From an uncultured Campylobacter sp. (GTDB taxonomy: Bacteria; Campylobacterota; Campylobacteria; Campylobacterales; Campylobacteraceae), in contig NZ_CALKZP010000015.1 in the NCBI RefSeq assembly GCF_938002845.1, positions 10,224 through 74,223 on the forward strand: DNA of 64,000 nt, given 5' to 3'. This document shows positions 44,181-53,103 of this stretch, piece after piece. The notes under the pieces are model-generated. The model searched no databases. It had not been told where the DNA came from and was given only the letters and a program-made list of their open reading frames with translations. Made by a program: the position numbers and the translations under genes. Numbering within the stretch: the first letter of the stretch is position 1; each line of letters begins with the position of its first letter.

Positions 44181-45065
44181 ATGAGACAGACAACGATAGC
44201 TAAGAAAGTCCATAACGTCGGCATCGGGCTACACAAAGGTGAGCCTATCAGACTTACGTTAGAGCCTTTAGAGGCAGGCAGTGGAATCGTATTTTATAGA
44301 AGTGATCTTGGCATTAGTTTTAAAGCCGAGCCGAAAAACGTCATAAATACGCAAATGGCAACCGTCGTAGGAAATGAGAAGGGCTATATATCAACAATAG
44401 AGCATCTAATGAGCGCCATTAATGCCTACGGTATCGATAATATCCGTATCATCGTCGATGCTAATGAAATTCCTGTGATGGACGGAAGCTCCGCGAGCTT
44501 TTGTATGCTTTTGGACGAAGCGGGAGTAAGAGAGCTCGACGCGAATAAAAAAGCCCTTATTATCAAGCGAGCCGTGGAGATTCGCGAGGGAGATAAGCTC
44601 GTACGGCTAAGTCCTAGCAAGAGCCCGAAATTTGATTATACAATTAAATTTAGCCATCCGCTCATTGGTACTCAGCACCATGTTTTTGAATTTAGCAAAA
44701 AAGCCTATCTTAAAGAAATTTCGCGCGCCAGAACTTTTGGGTTTTTGAAAGATGTGCAAGCGCTGCGCTCTATGGGGCTAGCTCTAGGCGGCAGCTTGGA
44801 AAATGCCGTCGTAATCGATGAGAATAAAATTTTAAATCCCGAGGGATTGCGCTTTGAAAATGAGTTTGTCCGCCATAAAATTTTAGACGCGATCGGCGAT
44901 CTTGCGCTCGTTGGCGCTCCGATTTTGGGCGATTATACGGCATTTGCGGGAAGCCACGATCTAAATCATAAACTCACTTTGGCAGTCCTTGCCGATGCGA
45001 AAAATTTCGAGCTAGTAGATCTTACCGCCGAGGTTGTGCGCGAATATCAAAAAGTCTTTGCTTAA
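44181..45065 (+). CDS. lpxC: UDP-3-O-acyl-N-acetylglucosamine deacetylase
   Basis: 294 residues from MRQTTIAKKVHNVGIGLHKG. It is the zinc enzyme of the committed step of lipid A synthesis. Metal and catalytic motifs: ISTIEHLMSAI (His), MDGSSASF, FVRHKILDAIGDLAL (HKxxDxxGD) and GSHDLNHKL. GAGGATAGAA ribosome site. The stop is directly followed by the tsaB frame. Confidence 0.95.
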   Translation: MRQTTIAKKVHNVGIGLHKGEPIRLTLEPLEAGSGIVFYRSDLGISFKAEPKNVINTQMATVVGNEKGYISTIEHLMSAINAYGIDNIRIIVDANEIPVMDGSSASFCMLLDEAGVRELDANKKALIIKRAVEIREGDKLVRLSPSKSPKFDYTIKFSHPLIGTQHHVFEFSKKAYLKEISRARTFGFLKDVQALRSMGLALGGSLENAVVIDENKILNPEGLRFENEFVRHKILDAIGDLALVGAPILGDYTAFAGSHDLNHKLTLAVLADAKNFELVDLTAEVVREYQKVFA

Positions 45066-45089
45066 GGCTGCAAAATCAAAGAGGTTGAA

Positions 45090-45527
45090 ATTCTAATTGC
45101 CGCTCTTAGCGCTCCGTGCCTGCTCGGTGTGTATGAAAACGGCGCTAAGATAGCGGAATTTAAAAGCAATGAAGGCGAAAAAGCCGATAACTTTCTGATC
45201 TGCAAATTTAGCGAAATTCTAAAAACTTATAAAATCAAAGAGCTCATCTACGCAAATACTCCCGGCAGCTTCATGGGCATGAAGGTAAGCTATGTGATTT
45301 TGCGCACGCTTAGCATCGCTCTTGATGTGCCGCTGTACGCCATCAGCGGCTTTGAGCTAAGCAGCTTCGGACCGATCAGAGCAAATAAAAACTTCAGCTA
45401 CGTTTATGAGAACGGCGAAGTGAGGATGAAAAAATGCGCTCCCGCCGCGCTATCTTTGCCGCAGGATTTATCGGTTTTAAATAAAAGCGATGATATACTT
45501 CCAAATTACATCATAGAAGCGGTTTAG
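45090..45527 (+). CDS. tsaB: TsaB-like subunit of the t6A-modification complex
   Basis: TsaB partners TsaD and TsaE in threonylcarbamoyl-adenosine synthesis at tRNA position 37. Recognised from LIYANTPGSFMGMKVSYVILRTLSIALDVPLYAISGFEL, the counterpart of the GPGSFTGLRIG...GLAxALGIPLVGVSSLE block. The first canonical start (GTG 45129) cuts off the family's first strand, LIAALSAPCLLGVYENG, which is in frame upstream. The frame opens right after the lpxC stop, and AAAGAGG lies before an ATT codon at 45090, so a rare ATT start is plausible. The start is uncertain; the minimal version is 45129-45527. Confidence 0.7.
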   Translation: MLIAALSAPCLLGVYENGAKIAEFKSNEGEKADNFLICKFSEILKTYKIKELIYANTPGSFMGMKVSYVILRTLSIALDVPLYAISGFELSSFGPIRANKNFSYVYENGEVRMKKCAPAALSLPQDLSVLNKSDDILPNYIIEAV

Positions 45528-45535
45528 GAGAGAGC

Positions 45536-46417
45536 TTGATTATAAGAATTCCTGCGACGAGCGCAAATTTAGGTCCCGGTTTCGACGCGCTCGGCCTTAG
45601 CCTAGGGCTATTTAATGAAGTAGAGATTACCGAGCAGAAGTTTTTTTGCGTATCGCTTAGCGGCGAGGGTAGCGACAGAGCGTGGCTAAAAAAGGGCAAC
45701 GCTTTTTTGAATATTTTCAATGAAATTTACAGAAAACTAGGCGGCGGGCAAGAGATAAATTTTAAATTTGCTTTTCATAATAACATCCCGTTTTCGCGCG
45801 GGCTGGGCAGCAGCTCGGCCGTGATCGTAGGCGCTATCGCAAGCGCTTATAAAATTTGCGGTTTTGAGATCGATCGCGCTAAAATTTTAAACACGGCGCT
45901 GGAATATGAAAATCACCCCGATAATATCGCGCCCGCGACGCTCGGCGGCTTTGTCAGCAGCGTCGTAGACGGCAAGACGGTTCGCACGCAAAAATGCGAA
46001 ATTTCGCAAGATCTGCAAGCGGTCGTCGTCATCCCCGATACGCCGATGCCTACGAACGAATCGCGCGGCAAGCTGCCTAAGAGCTTTTCGATCAAAGATT
46101 GCGTTAGCAACCTCTCGCATGCGGCGTTTCTGACCGCTTGCTTTATGCGGCGCGATTACGACAGCTTGCGCTATGCCTGTATCGACAAGATGCACGAGCA
46201 GATGCGCATGGGCGTGCTTCCGCAGCTTTTTGGGGTGCGCGAGATCGCCTATGATAACGGTGCGCTTATGAGCTCGCTCTCGGGAAGCGGCTCAAGCTTT
46301 TTAAATTTAGCCTACAGATCCGACGCCGCAAAGCTTAAAGCCTGCCTTAGCGAAAATTTTAAAAACTTCCGCGTCGAAATTTTAGAGATCGACAACGGTG
46401 GCTTTAATATTGACTAA
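45536..46417 (+). CDS. thrB: Homoserine kinase
   Basis: 293 residues of the GHMP kinase family, threonine pathway. TTG start giving MIIRIPATSANLGPGFDALGL; ATP loop PFSRGLGSSSAVIVGAI at about residues 85-100; C-terminal SLSGSGSSFL. GGAGAG precedes the start. Eight bases after tsaB. Confidence 0.93.
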   Translation: MIIRIPATSANLGPGFDALGLSLGLFNEVEITEQKFFCVSLSGEGSDRAWLKKGNAFLNIFNEIYRKLGGGQEINFKFAFHNNIPFSRGLGSSSAVIVGAIASAYKICGFEIDRAKILNTALEYENHPDNIAPATLGGFVSSVVDGKTVRTQKCEISQDLQAVVVIPDTPMPTNESRGKLPKSFSIKDCVSNLSHAAFLTACFMRRDYDSLRYACIDKMHEQMRMGVLPQLFGVREIAYDNGALMSSLSGSGSSFLNLAYRSDAAKLKACLSENFKNFRVEILEIDNGGFNID

Positions 46418-46438
46418 GAAAAATAAAGATATAATCGC

Positions 46439-46666
46439 ATGAGCGAACCGATTAGGATGTGCGTTATTTGCAGGGGGCGCTTCGCCAAGCGCGAACTCCA
46501 CGCCTTTTTGCAAAATTTTAAAAATATAAGCTCAAACAGACAATTTTATATTTGCGACGGTTGCATAAATCAAAAAGAGAAAATTTCAAAATATCTATCT
46601 AAATTTGCGTCTAGCGCAGATTTGGGACATATCAAGGAGAGGGTTTTAAATGGGTGTTCTGATTAA
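46439..46666 (+). CDS. ylxR: YlxR-family (DUF448) RNA-binding protein
   Basis: 75 residues. It starts SEPIRMCVICRGRFAKREL, matching the family signature PxRxCxxCRxRxPKxEL, with a second pair of cysteines in YICDGC. Such proteins lie upstream of infB in many bacteria. A TATAAT lies directly before the ATG (46430-46435), so a shorter start at Met 46457 is possible. It overlaps infB by 17 bases. Confidence 0.85.
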   Translation: MSEPIRMCVICRGRFAKRELHAFLQNFKNISSNRQFYICDGCINQKEKISKYLSKFASSADLGHIKERVLNGCSD

Positions 46667-49358
46667 AGATATCGCGGACGAGCTTGGATACGCAAGCAAA
46701 GAGATAATCGAAAAAGCGCAGGAGATGGGCTTTAAAAAGGTAAAAACCGCGTCGAATAAAGTAAGCGAAGAAGAAGCTGCCGCTATTTACGATTATATCC
46801 AGACGGGAATTTTACCGGGAAAAAAGTCAAAGCCTGCGAAAAAAAGCTCCGAAAAAGCGCAAGAAGACGAGAATAAGCCCGCTAAAAAACAGAGCGAAAC
46901 TAAAAGAACCGCTAAAAAAGAGAGTCCTAAAAAGGCGGAAAGCTTAAAAGCTTCCGAATCCAAAGAGCCCGCGCAGAGCGCCAAAGAGCCTAGCGACGAA
47001 AAAACGCGTACGCAAGAGCCTGAGGTAAAAACCGAAAAATCCCAAAATCAAAAAGAGGAAATTTCCTCCGCCCCGCAGGAGAAAGAGGAGAAGCAAAGCA
47101 CCGCTTCAAAGCCTGCGCCGGTGCAGATAAACAGCGGCGATAGCATCGCTAGCGAGAGCTTGCAAAAGCGCCGTGGTCTAGTCATCGTAAAAAAGAAAAA
47201 GGAAGTTCAAGCCCCGGTGGCACAAGATAGGACCGAGCCTAGGCGCGAAAAGATAAGTGCGAGCTTGGAGGCGATCTTTTCAAATGCCGAACTAAATTTG
47301 AAAAAGAAAAAGATCGAAAAGAAAAAAGCTCCCGCGGCTAAAAAAGAGGACGCCCTTAAAATCGACATCATTCCTGATCACGAGATGGCGGATATCGTCA
47401 TTGAGGACGAGGATGTCGTGGTAATGCCCGATTTCACCGTCAAACCGATCCAGACCGAAAACCGCACCAAAAGTAAAAACCAACCCAATATTTATCGCGC
47501 CTCGCAGAATCAAATTTTCAGCAGTGAGGGCGGTATAAGTCGCGGCGGTCGCAAAAAGCATAAAAAAGCCCCTCGCGAGCAGGGTAGCGAAATCGTAAGC
47601 TCGGTAAATATCCCAAAAGAGATCCGCGTCTATGAGTTCGCCGATAAGATCAAAAAGCAGCCTAGCGAGATCATCGGCAAGCTATTTGCGCTTGGGATGA
47701 TGACGACGAAAAACGACTTTTTGGACGAGGACGCGATAGAAATTTTAGCAAGCGAGTTTGGCATTGAGGTAAATATCATCGATGAGGCGCAGGAGTTTGA
47801 CTATATCAAGGCCTACGAGAACAGCGAAGGCGAAGAAAATTTAATCGCTAGAGCGCCTGTCATTACCATCATGGGACACGTCGATCACGGCAAAACGAGC
47901 CTGCTCGATTATATCCGAAACTCTCGCGTAGCAAGCGGCGAAGCGGGCGGCATCACGCAGCACGTAGGCGCGTATATGGTCGAGAAAAACGGCAGGAAGA
48001 TCACCTTCATAGACACTCCGGGCCACGAGGCCTTTACTTCGATGCGCGCGCGCGGAGCCGAGGTTACTGATATCGTAATCATCGTAGTGGCGGCAGACGA
48101 CGGCGTTAAGCCTCAGACTAAGGAGGCTATAGCGCACGCCAAGGCGGCAAACGTGCCGATCATCATCGCGATAAATAAAATGGACAAGCCTAATGCTAAT
48201 CCCGATCTCGTAAAAACGGGGCTTGCGGAGCTTGATATAATGCCTACCGAGTGGGGCGGCAGCTATGAGTTTGTACCGATCTCCGCAAAGACGGGCGACG
48301 GAATTGAAAATTTATTAGAGATCGTGCTTTTGCAGGCTGATCTTTTGGAGCTCAAAGCCGATCCTAGCAAGCAGGCTAAAGCAACAATCATCGAAAGTTC
48401 CCTGCAAAAAGGGCGCGGCGCCGTTGCCACCGTCATCGTGCAAAACGGCACTCTGCACGTCGGAGACACCGTCGTAGCGGGTATTGCATACGGCAAGGTG
48501 CGCGCTCTTAGCGACGATAAGGGCAGAGCGCTAAAGCAAATTTTGCCGGGCGAATGCGGAGTCATCATAGGCCTTAGCGAGGTTCCGGGCGCCGGCGAGA
48601 CGCTGATCGGCGTTTCAAGCGATAAGGAGGCGCGCGAGTATGCAAGCAAAATTTACGAGCATCAGCGCCAAAAAGAGCTTAGCAAATCGACCAAAGTCAC
48701 CATCGACGAGCTAAGCGCCAAGATCGCCGAAGGCTCGCTAAAGAGCCTACCCGTGATCGTCAAAGCCGACGTCGCGGGCTCGCTGGAGGCTATCAAAGCA
48801 AGCCTTGAGAAGCTCCGCAACGACGAGGTCAAGGTCGATATCATCCACAGCGGCATCGGCGGTATCACGCAAAACGACATCGCCTTAGCAAGCGCCAGCG
48901 AAAACTGTGTGATCTTGGGCTTCAACGTCCGTCCTACGGGCGAGATCAAAGAGCTTGCCAAGGAGCGCGGCGCGCAGATTAAGACCTACAACGTCATCTA
49001 CAACCTAATCGACGATATCAAGGCGCTTTTGAGCGGCCTTATGAGCCCGATCATCAGCGAGGAGGCCTTGGGTCAAGCCGAGATCCGCCAGGTCATCAAT
49101 GTGCCTAAGATCGGGCAGATCGCAGGCTGCATGGTTACCGACGGGCTCATAGCCCGCGGCGCAAAGATCCGCGTCATCAGAGAGGGCGTCATCGTTTTCG
49201 AGGGCAACGTCAGCTCGCTCAAGCGCTTCAAAGACGACGCTAAGGAAGTCGCCAAAGGCTTCGAGTGCGGCGTAGGTATCGAGGGTTACGACGATATGCG
49301 CGTGGGCGATTTTATCGAAAGCTACAAGCAAAAAGAGGAGCAGGCTACGATCGACTAA
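46650..49358 (+). CDS. infB: Translation initiation factor IF-2
   Basis: 902 residues. N-terminal IF2_N-like start (MGVLIKDIADELGYASKEI), a long K/E/S/A-rich linker (about 55-330), a second IF2_N motif (IRVYEFADKIKKQPSEII), then the GTPase domain: GHVDHGKTSLLD, DTPGHEAFTSM, NKMDKP and SAKTGDG. Domains II-IV follow. It brings fMet-tRNA to the 30S subunit. Confidence 0.97.
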   Translation: MGVLIKDIADELGYASKEIIEKAQEMGFKKVKTASNKVSEEEAAAIYDYIQTGILPGKKSKPAKKSSEKAQEDENKPAKKQSETKRTAKKESPKKAESLKASESKEPAQSAKEPSDEKTRTQEPEVKTEKSQNQKEEISSAPQEKEEKQSTASKPAPVQINSGDSIASESLQKRRGLVIVKKKKEVQAPVAQDRTEPRREKISASLEAIFSNAELNLKKKKIEKKKAPAAKKEDALKIDIIPDHEMADIVIEDEDVVVMPDFTVKPIQTENRTKSKNQPNIYRASQNQIFSSEGGISRGGRKKHKKAPREQGSEIVSSVNIPKEIRVYEFADKIKKQPSEIIGKLFALGMMTTKNDFLDEDAIEILASEFGIEVNIIDEAQEFDYIKAYENSEGEENLIARAPVITIMGHVDHGKTSLLDYIRNSRVASGEAGGITQHVGAYMVEKNGRKITFIDTPGHEAFTSMRARGAEVTDIVIIVVAADDGVKPQTKEAIAHAKAANVPIIIAINKMDKPNANPDLVKTGLAELDIMPTEWGGSYEFVPISAKTGDGIENLLEIVLLQADLLELKADPSKQAKATIIESSLQKGRGAVATVIVQNGTLHVGDTVVAGIAYGKVRALSDDKGRALKQILPGECGVIIGLSEVPGAGETLIGVSSDKEAREYASKIYEHQRQKELSKSTKVTIDELSAKIAEGSLKSLPVIVKADVAGSLEAIKASLEKLRNDEVKVDIIHSGIGGITQNDIALASASENCVILGFNVRPTGEIKELAKERGAQIKTYNVIYNLIDDIKALLSGLMSPIISEEALGQAEIRQVINVPKIGQIAGCMVTDGLIARGAKIRVIREGVIVFEGNVSSLKRFKDDAKEVAKGFECGVGIEGYDDMRVGDFIESYKQKEEQATID

Positions 49359-50452
49359 TGCTCGCGGATTTCGCGTGGGCATTCGCTTCGTTTGCACGGC
49401 TTGCGGCTAAATTTTAAGCCTCGATCGCGCTTTGAAATTTTATGCTCGCAGAATTTGAGCGTAAAATTTCGCCTTTTAAATTTAGCGGCGGAGCGTGCGG
49501 GCAAGGCTTTAAATTTTGTCGGTTTCTGCGCGAGGCTCTGCCGTATAGCGTCAGTTTTGAAATTTTAATGTTTTAGATTTTCTTGCGGCGCAGCTTTGCG
49601 ATCAAATTTTAAATTTACGTCGCTTACAGGTTGCGGATTTTCTGCGCGATTTAAATTTTAAATTTAATCGCGAAGTTGAAATTTTAAAGCGGTAAATTTA
49701 GATTTAGCGCGGCATCAAAGCGCTTTTAAAATTTAAGATAAATTTCGAAGCGGCGCAGTGTGGGAAAAACAGCAGCGCGGAGAATAGTGCGGTGCAGGCG
49801 GCGCAAAATGAGACCGCAACGGCGCGTGGTGTCATCGCGGCGCTGCCAAAAGACGGCAGCGTGGGTATCGTAAATAGCGACGCAGTAAGCGAGCGTAGCG
49901 CAAAGAGGATGCCGTCGCGCGCTGTATTATTGCGCCGCCAAAATGGCAGCGCGGCAGCGAATATAGCGCTGTGGTGAGCAGAGCACGGCGCAGAATAGCA
50001 CCGCGTCTTGGCGCGAAAATATTTCTGTGGTAGGGCGCAATTATGCGACGAGCTTTTGTATGCGAGCCGCAAAATTCTTGCGCGATTTGCGTTTAAAATT
50101 TAAGCGCAAAAGCGGGCGGGCTAGAATTTAAAAGCAAAATTTCAAAGTCGAGCTCGCTTTTTAAAATTTAAAAGCGAAATTCTAAAAAGCGCGGCGTCGC
50201 TTGCAATACCTGCGCGCAGCAAACCGCTCAGAATTTAAATGTACGCTCCGGCGCATCGCAAGCCGCGTCAAATTTAAACAGACCGCGTCGCCGCAATACG
50301 GATATTTCGCCATGCCGAAGCGAGATAAAATTCTGTGCCGTCGTGAGACGGACGCTCCGCTGCGACAAAGCAATAAAATTCCGTCATCGCAAGACGCAAA
50401 ATAAAATTCCATCGCCGCGCAATCTGCGGCGATTTAAGATAGCGAGGTAAAG
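49359..50452. other. 1.1-kb gene-free insertion between infB and rbfA
   Basis: infB and rbfA are normally adjacent. Here about 1.1 kb separates them, made of GAAATTTTAAAATTT words and GC-rich blocks. The longest plus frame (ending 49977) reads as N/S/A-rich low-complexity text with no ribosome site, resembling decayed repeat DNA more than a gene. No RNA gene seen. Confidence 0.5.
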
Positions 50453-50818
50453 ATGAATCCGACCGAACTCAGAAGACTGCGCACGCAAAGCGTGCTAAAG
50501 CAGCTCATCCCCGAAGCGCTCGCGAGCCTTGAGGACGAGCTTTTGCGCGGGCTGTGCGTCACCGACGTAGAGTGCAAGCGCGGGCGTTACGACGCGTTCG
50601 TGTATCTGGATAAAAACGCCTTTGACGAGCGTGAGCAGGAATTCGTGCTCGAAAAGCTTGACCGCGTGGCGAGATATTTGCAAAACTTCTGCGCCGAGGC
50701 GGAGGGCTGGTACCGCTGCCCCGCGTTTCACTTCAAATTTGACGATCGCTTGGAGTATCAAAACAAAATGGACGATCTTTTTGATAAAATAGAGGAGGAG
50801 TTGCGCAAAAATGGTTGA
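50453..50818 (+). CDS. rbfA: Ribosome-binding factor A
   Basis: 121 residues. RbfA is a 30S maturation factor with a KH-like fold. Start MNPTELRRLRTQSVLKQLIPEAL, with the family's GLCVTDVECKRGRYDAFVYL strand pair and C-terminal HFKFDDRLEYQNKMDDLFDKIEEE. AGGTAAAG precedes ATG. It overlaps rimP by eight bases. Confidence 0.9.
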   Translation: MNPTELRRLRTQSVLKQLIPEALASLEDELLRGLCVTDVECKRGRYDAFVYLDKNAFDEREQEFVLEKLDRVARYLQNFCAEAEGWYRCPAFHFKFDDRLEYQNKMDDLFDKIEEELRKNG

Positions 50819-51230
50819 TTTAGAGGCTTTGGCGCGCGAGTGCGGCGTGCAGCTTTACGACGTGGAGACGGTGAGCGAAAACGGCAGAACGATCTATCGC
50901 ATCAGTATCACGAAAGCAGGCGGCGTGGGCCTAGACGACTGCGAGCGGCTATCGAGGCTGCTTTCGCCGATTTACGACGTGGAGCCGCCGCTTGAGGGCG
51001 AGTGGACGCTGGAGGTCGGCTCGCCCGGGCTTGAGCGCAAGCTAAGCAAGCCGCAGCATTTCGCAAACTCCGTGGGCGAGCTGGTGCGCCTAAGCCGCAC
51101 GGACGGGCAGAAGCTAAGTGGAGAGGCGCTTGGCTGCGAAGGCGGCGTGCTTAGACTGCGCACGGACGGCGGCGAGGTAAGCGTGCGACTTGACGAGATC
51201 AAAAAGGCGCGAACCTACGTGCAGTGGTAG
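50811..51230 (+). CDS. rimP: Ribosome maturation factor RimP
   Basis: 139 residues. N-terminal domain with LYDVETVSENGRTIYRISI and the family core GVGLDDCERLSRLLSPIYD...LEVGSPGLERKL, then an SH3-like C-terminal part. Acts in 30S assembly. Overlaps the end of rbfA. Confidence 0.92.
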   Translation: MVDLEALARECGVQLYDVETVSENGRTIYRISITKAGGVGLDDCERLSRLLSPIYDVEPPLEGEWTLEVGSPGLERKLSKPQHFANSVGELVRLSRTDGQKLSGEALGCEGGVLRLRTDGGEVSVRLDEIKKARTYVQW

Positions 51231-52311
51231 CGGCGAGAAATTTTAAAATTTTACGCGCAGGGCTTTGGGGTACGGCGCTTGAGAAGCGCAGACTTAAATT
51301 TTAATCTAAAGAGGCGGGGCTAATTTGGATTTGCCTCGCTTTTTGCGCGCTTTTAAGTATCGCTCCTATCGCGAGCCACGCATGCGCGCGGTATCTCTCG
51401 CCTTGCTTTTTAATTTGACGCGCGATATTCGGTGCGGCTTTCAAAAACACATACCGCGCGCGAACCTTTCGCGTTGAGCTTGATCGTATCGCACGAAAGC
51501 ATTTCTGCGTTGCAATTGTTCGCATGCGCACCGCGGCGAAACGCTGTTTCGCCAAGCTTTCAGCGGAGCTTGCGCCCGTGATTATCGACATGTGATACGA
51601 GCGCGCGTGCTGCGGGCAGAGCGAAAATTTCGATAAATATGAGCCTCTCGCGCGGACGTGCCCGCAGCACCGCCTTGTTGCGTCGCATGGGCACGCGAGC
51701 ATGTTAAATTTTGGATTTTTTAAAAATTTGCCGCTGTCGGTCGCTTTTGATCTCTCGCGGCGCTCGGCGCAAAATTTTAAAATTCCGGCGCCGCTTGTTT
51801 GTTTTGAAATTTCAGATCGCGCCGACAAAAGATAATTTTTACGCCACTGGGCGGCGCTTTGAAATTTCAGATCGTACCGCTAAAAAGCAAGCTTCGCGGC
51901 GATTGCTGCTGCGCAAATTTTTAATTCCCATGCCGCGCGTGCCGTTTTGAAATTTCACACTGCACCGTTAAAAGGTAAGTTTTGCATGACATTTGCGCGC
52001 CACTTTGGAATTTCACGGCATGTCGCTAGAATCGGCTAAATTTAAAATTTACGCGCTATTTCGGCACGGTAAAATTCCACGCTAAAATTCCGCCCGTAAA
52101 TTTTTGATACAAAATTTCTGCGCTAATTTTCGCCTTAAAATTTTACCCGCAGAATTTTAAGCGACTAAATTCTGCCCGTAAAATTTACATTTTAAAGCTC
52201 TGCGGGCGGAGGTTCGCGCGCGTTCGGCGGGAGCTTAATTAGCCGCCGGCGAATTTTAATGTTCGTCCGGCAAAATTTTAATCACCGAGCAAGCGGCGCG
52301 GATGTTTGCGA
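51231..52311. other. 1.1-kb gene-free spacer with a degenerate tandem array
   Basis: No convincing gene. A 175-codon frame on the minus strand (51301-51828) has no family resemblance, odd composition and no ribosome site. The right half contains four degenerate repeats beginning TTGAAATTTCA. Confidence 0.5.
51804..52060 (+). repeat. Degenerate tandem array (TTGAAATTTCA units)
   Basis: Units start at 51804, 51859, 51947 and 52005 (TTGAAATTTCAGATC, TTGAAATTTCAGATC, TTGAAATTTCACACT, TTGGAATTTCACGGC), followed by CCG and an AAAAG stretch. Spacing is 55, 88 and 58 bases. Confidence 0.55.
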
Positions 52312-52566
52312 CTATGAAGCGGAAATGCCGATTGTGGCTAGCAGCATGGGCGAGGTCATGAGCCCTACGATCGTAAGGATCCACGCTAATATCGCTATTA
52401 CGAGCGAGGCTTGCTTTTTGACGGCTTGATAGGTCGCGGCGATCGCGCACAAAAACGCAAGCGGAACAAAGACGATCCCTAGAAAAAATATTCCTAAAAT
52501 CGCGAAGACTATGGAGAGTATCCCAAGCACGTTTGATTGGGGTTGAACGGTCGGTTGTTCAGACAT
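52312..52566 (-). CDS. Small two-helix membrane protein (DUF4190-like)
   Basis: 84 residues: a polar start MSEQPTVQPQSN, then two long membrane helices (about 13-45 and 55-80) with KKQ in the loop. The general look is of DUF4190-type small proteins. AAAGGATTAAA precedes the ATG, and a promoter with a G8 tract touching the -10 box lies upstream, so expression may be phase-variable. Confidence 0.65.
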   Translation of the reverse strand: MSEQPTVQPQSNVLGILSIVFAILGIFFLGIVFVPLAFLCAIAATYQAVKKQASLVIAILAWILTIVGLMTSPMLLATIGISAS

Positions 52567-52592
52567 TTTAATCCTTTGAAAAAAATTACGTA

Positions 52593-52606
52593 ATTCTACC
52601 CCCCCC
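52593..52606 (-). promoter_or_regulatory. Promoter with G8 tract touching the -10 box
   Basis: On the minus strand eight G residues (C8 at 52599-52606) are followed directly by TAGAAT (52593-52598), 26 bases upstream of the ATG of the small membrane protein. Length change of the tract would alter the region upstream of the -10 box. Confidence 0.5.
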
Positions 52607-53103
52607 TGAATTTGAGCTGAAATTAAGCCGCGCCTTTTGGGGCTGTATATTCACGCTCGATTGCGATTTTGCCATGCGTCTATTAAAATTTTACTTCGCA
52701 AAGCCGGCTCCTCCGCGCTATTGGCAGACGCTTTTTTGCACGATAAGCGTAAAATTTTGTGCCGTCCGTGCACGAAACGGATGCCGCAAAATTTGCGATT
52801 TAGGATAAAATTCTAAAACCTGTGGTAAGATTTCGCAGTTTCGCTTCCGCGCGGAATTTCGCCCGGGCACATACGGCGCGCGGCTTGCAAGCTCTGATAA
52901 TTTAGCGTTTAAAGCAAGCTCAATGCCTTACAGATAGGCTAAAGCGCAAGGTCGGCGTCATCCAGCGCAGCGAGGAAGGGCGTAGGTGGGCGAGTCGGTT
53001 TGCGCCGAGGTGCAATTTGTTGCGAACAGACGCGATTACTGGCTCGTCGCAAATCGGCTAAGCAAGCGCGGCGGAGCGGGACAATTTAAATTTTGGATTT
53101 TGC
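52607..53103. other. Gene-free spacer before ribD
   Basis: About 500 bases with AAAATTTT/AAATTTG words and GC blocks. No RNA gene or believable frame; ribD starts at its end without a good ribosome site. Confidence 0.45.

Noticed and set aside
46430..46435. TATAAT as promoter of ylxR
   Set aside because: It lies three bases before the ATG, so transcription would start inside the gene unless the protein begins at Met 46457; not listed as a promoter.
49704..50072. Open frames on both strands in the infB-rbfA spacer
   Set aside because: They mirror each other across the same low-complexity DNA and lack ribosome sites.
51301..51828. 175-codon open frame on the minus strand
   Set aside because: No ribosome site, no family resemblance, composition R/S/A-rich as expected for a chance frame in GC-rich spacer.
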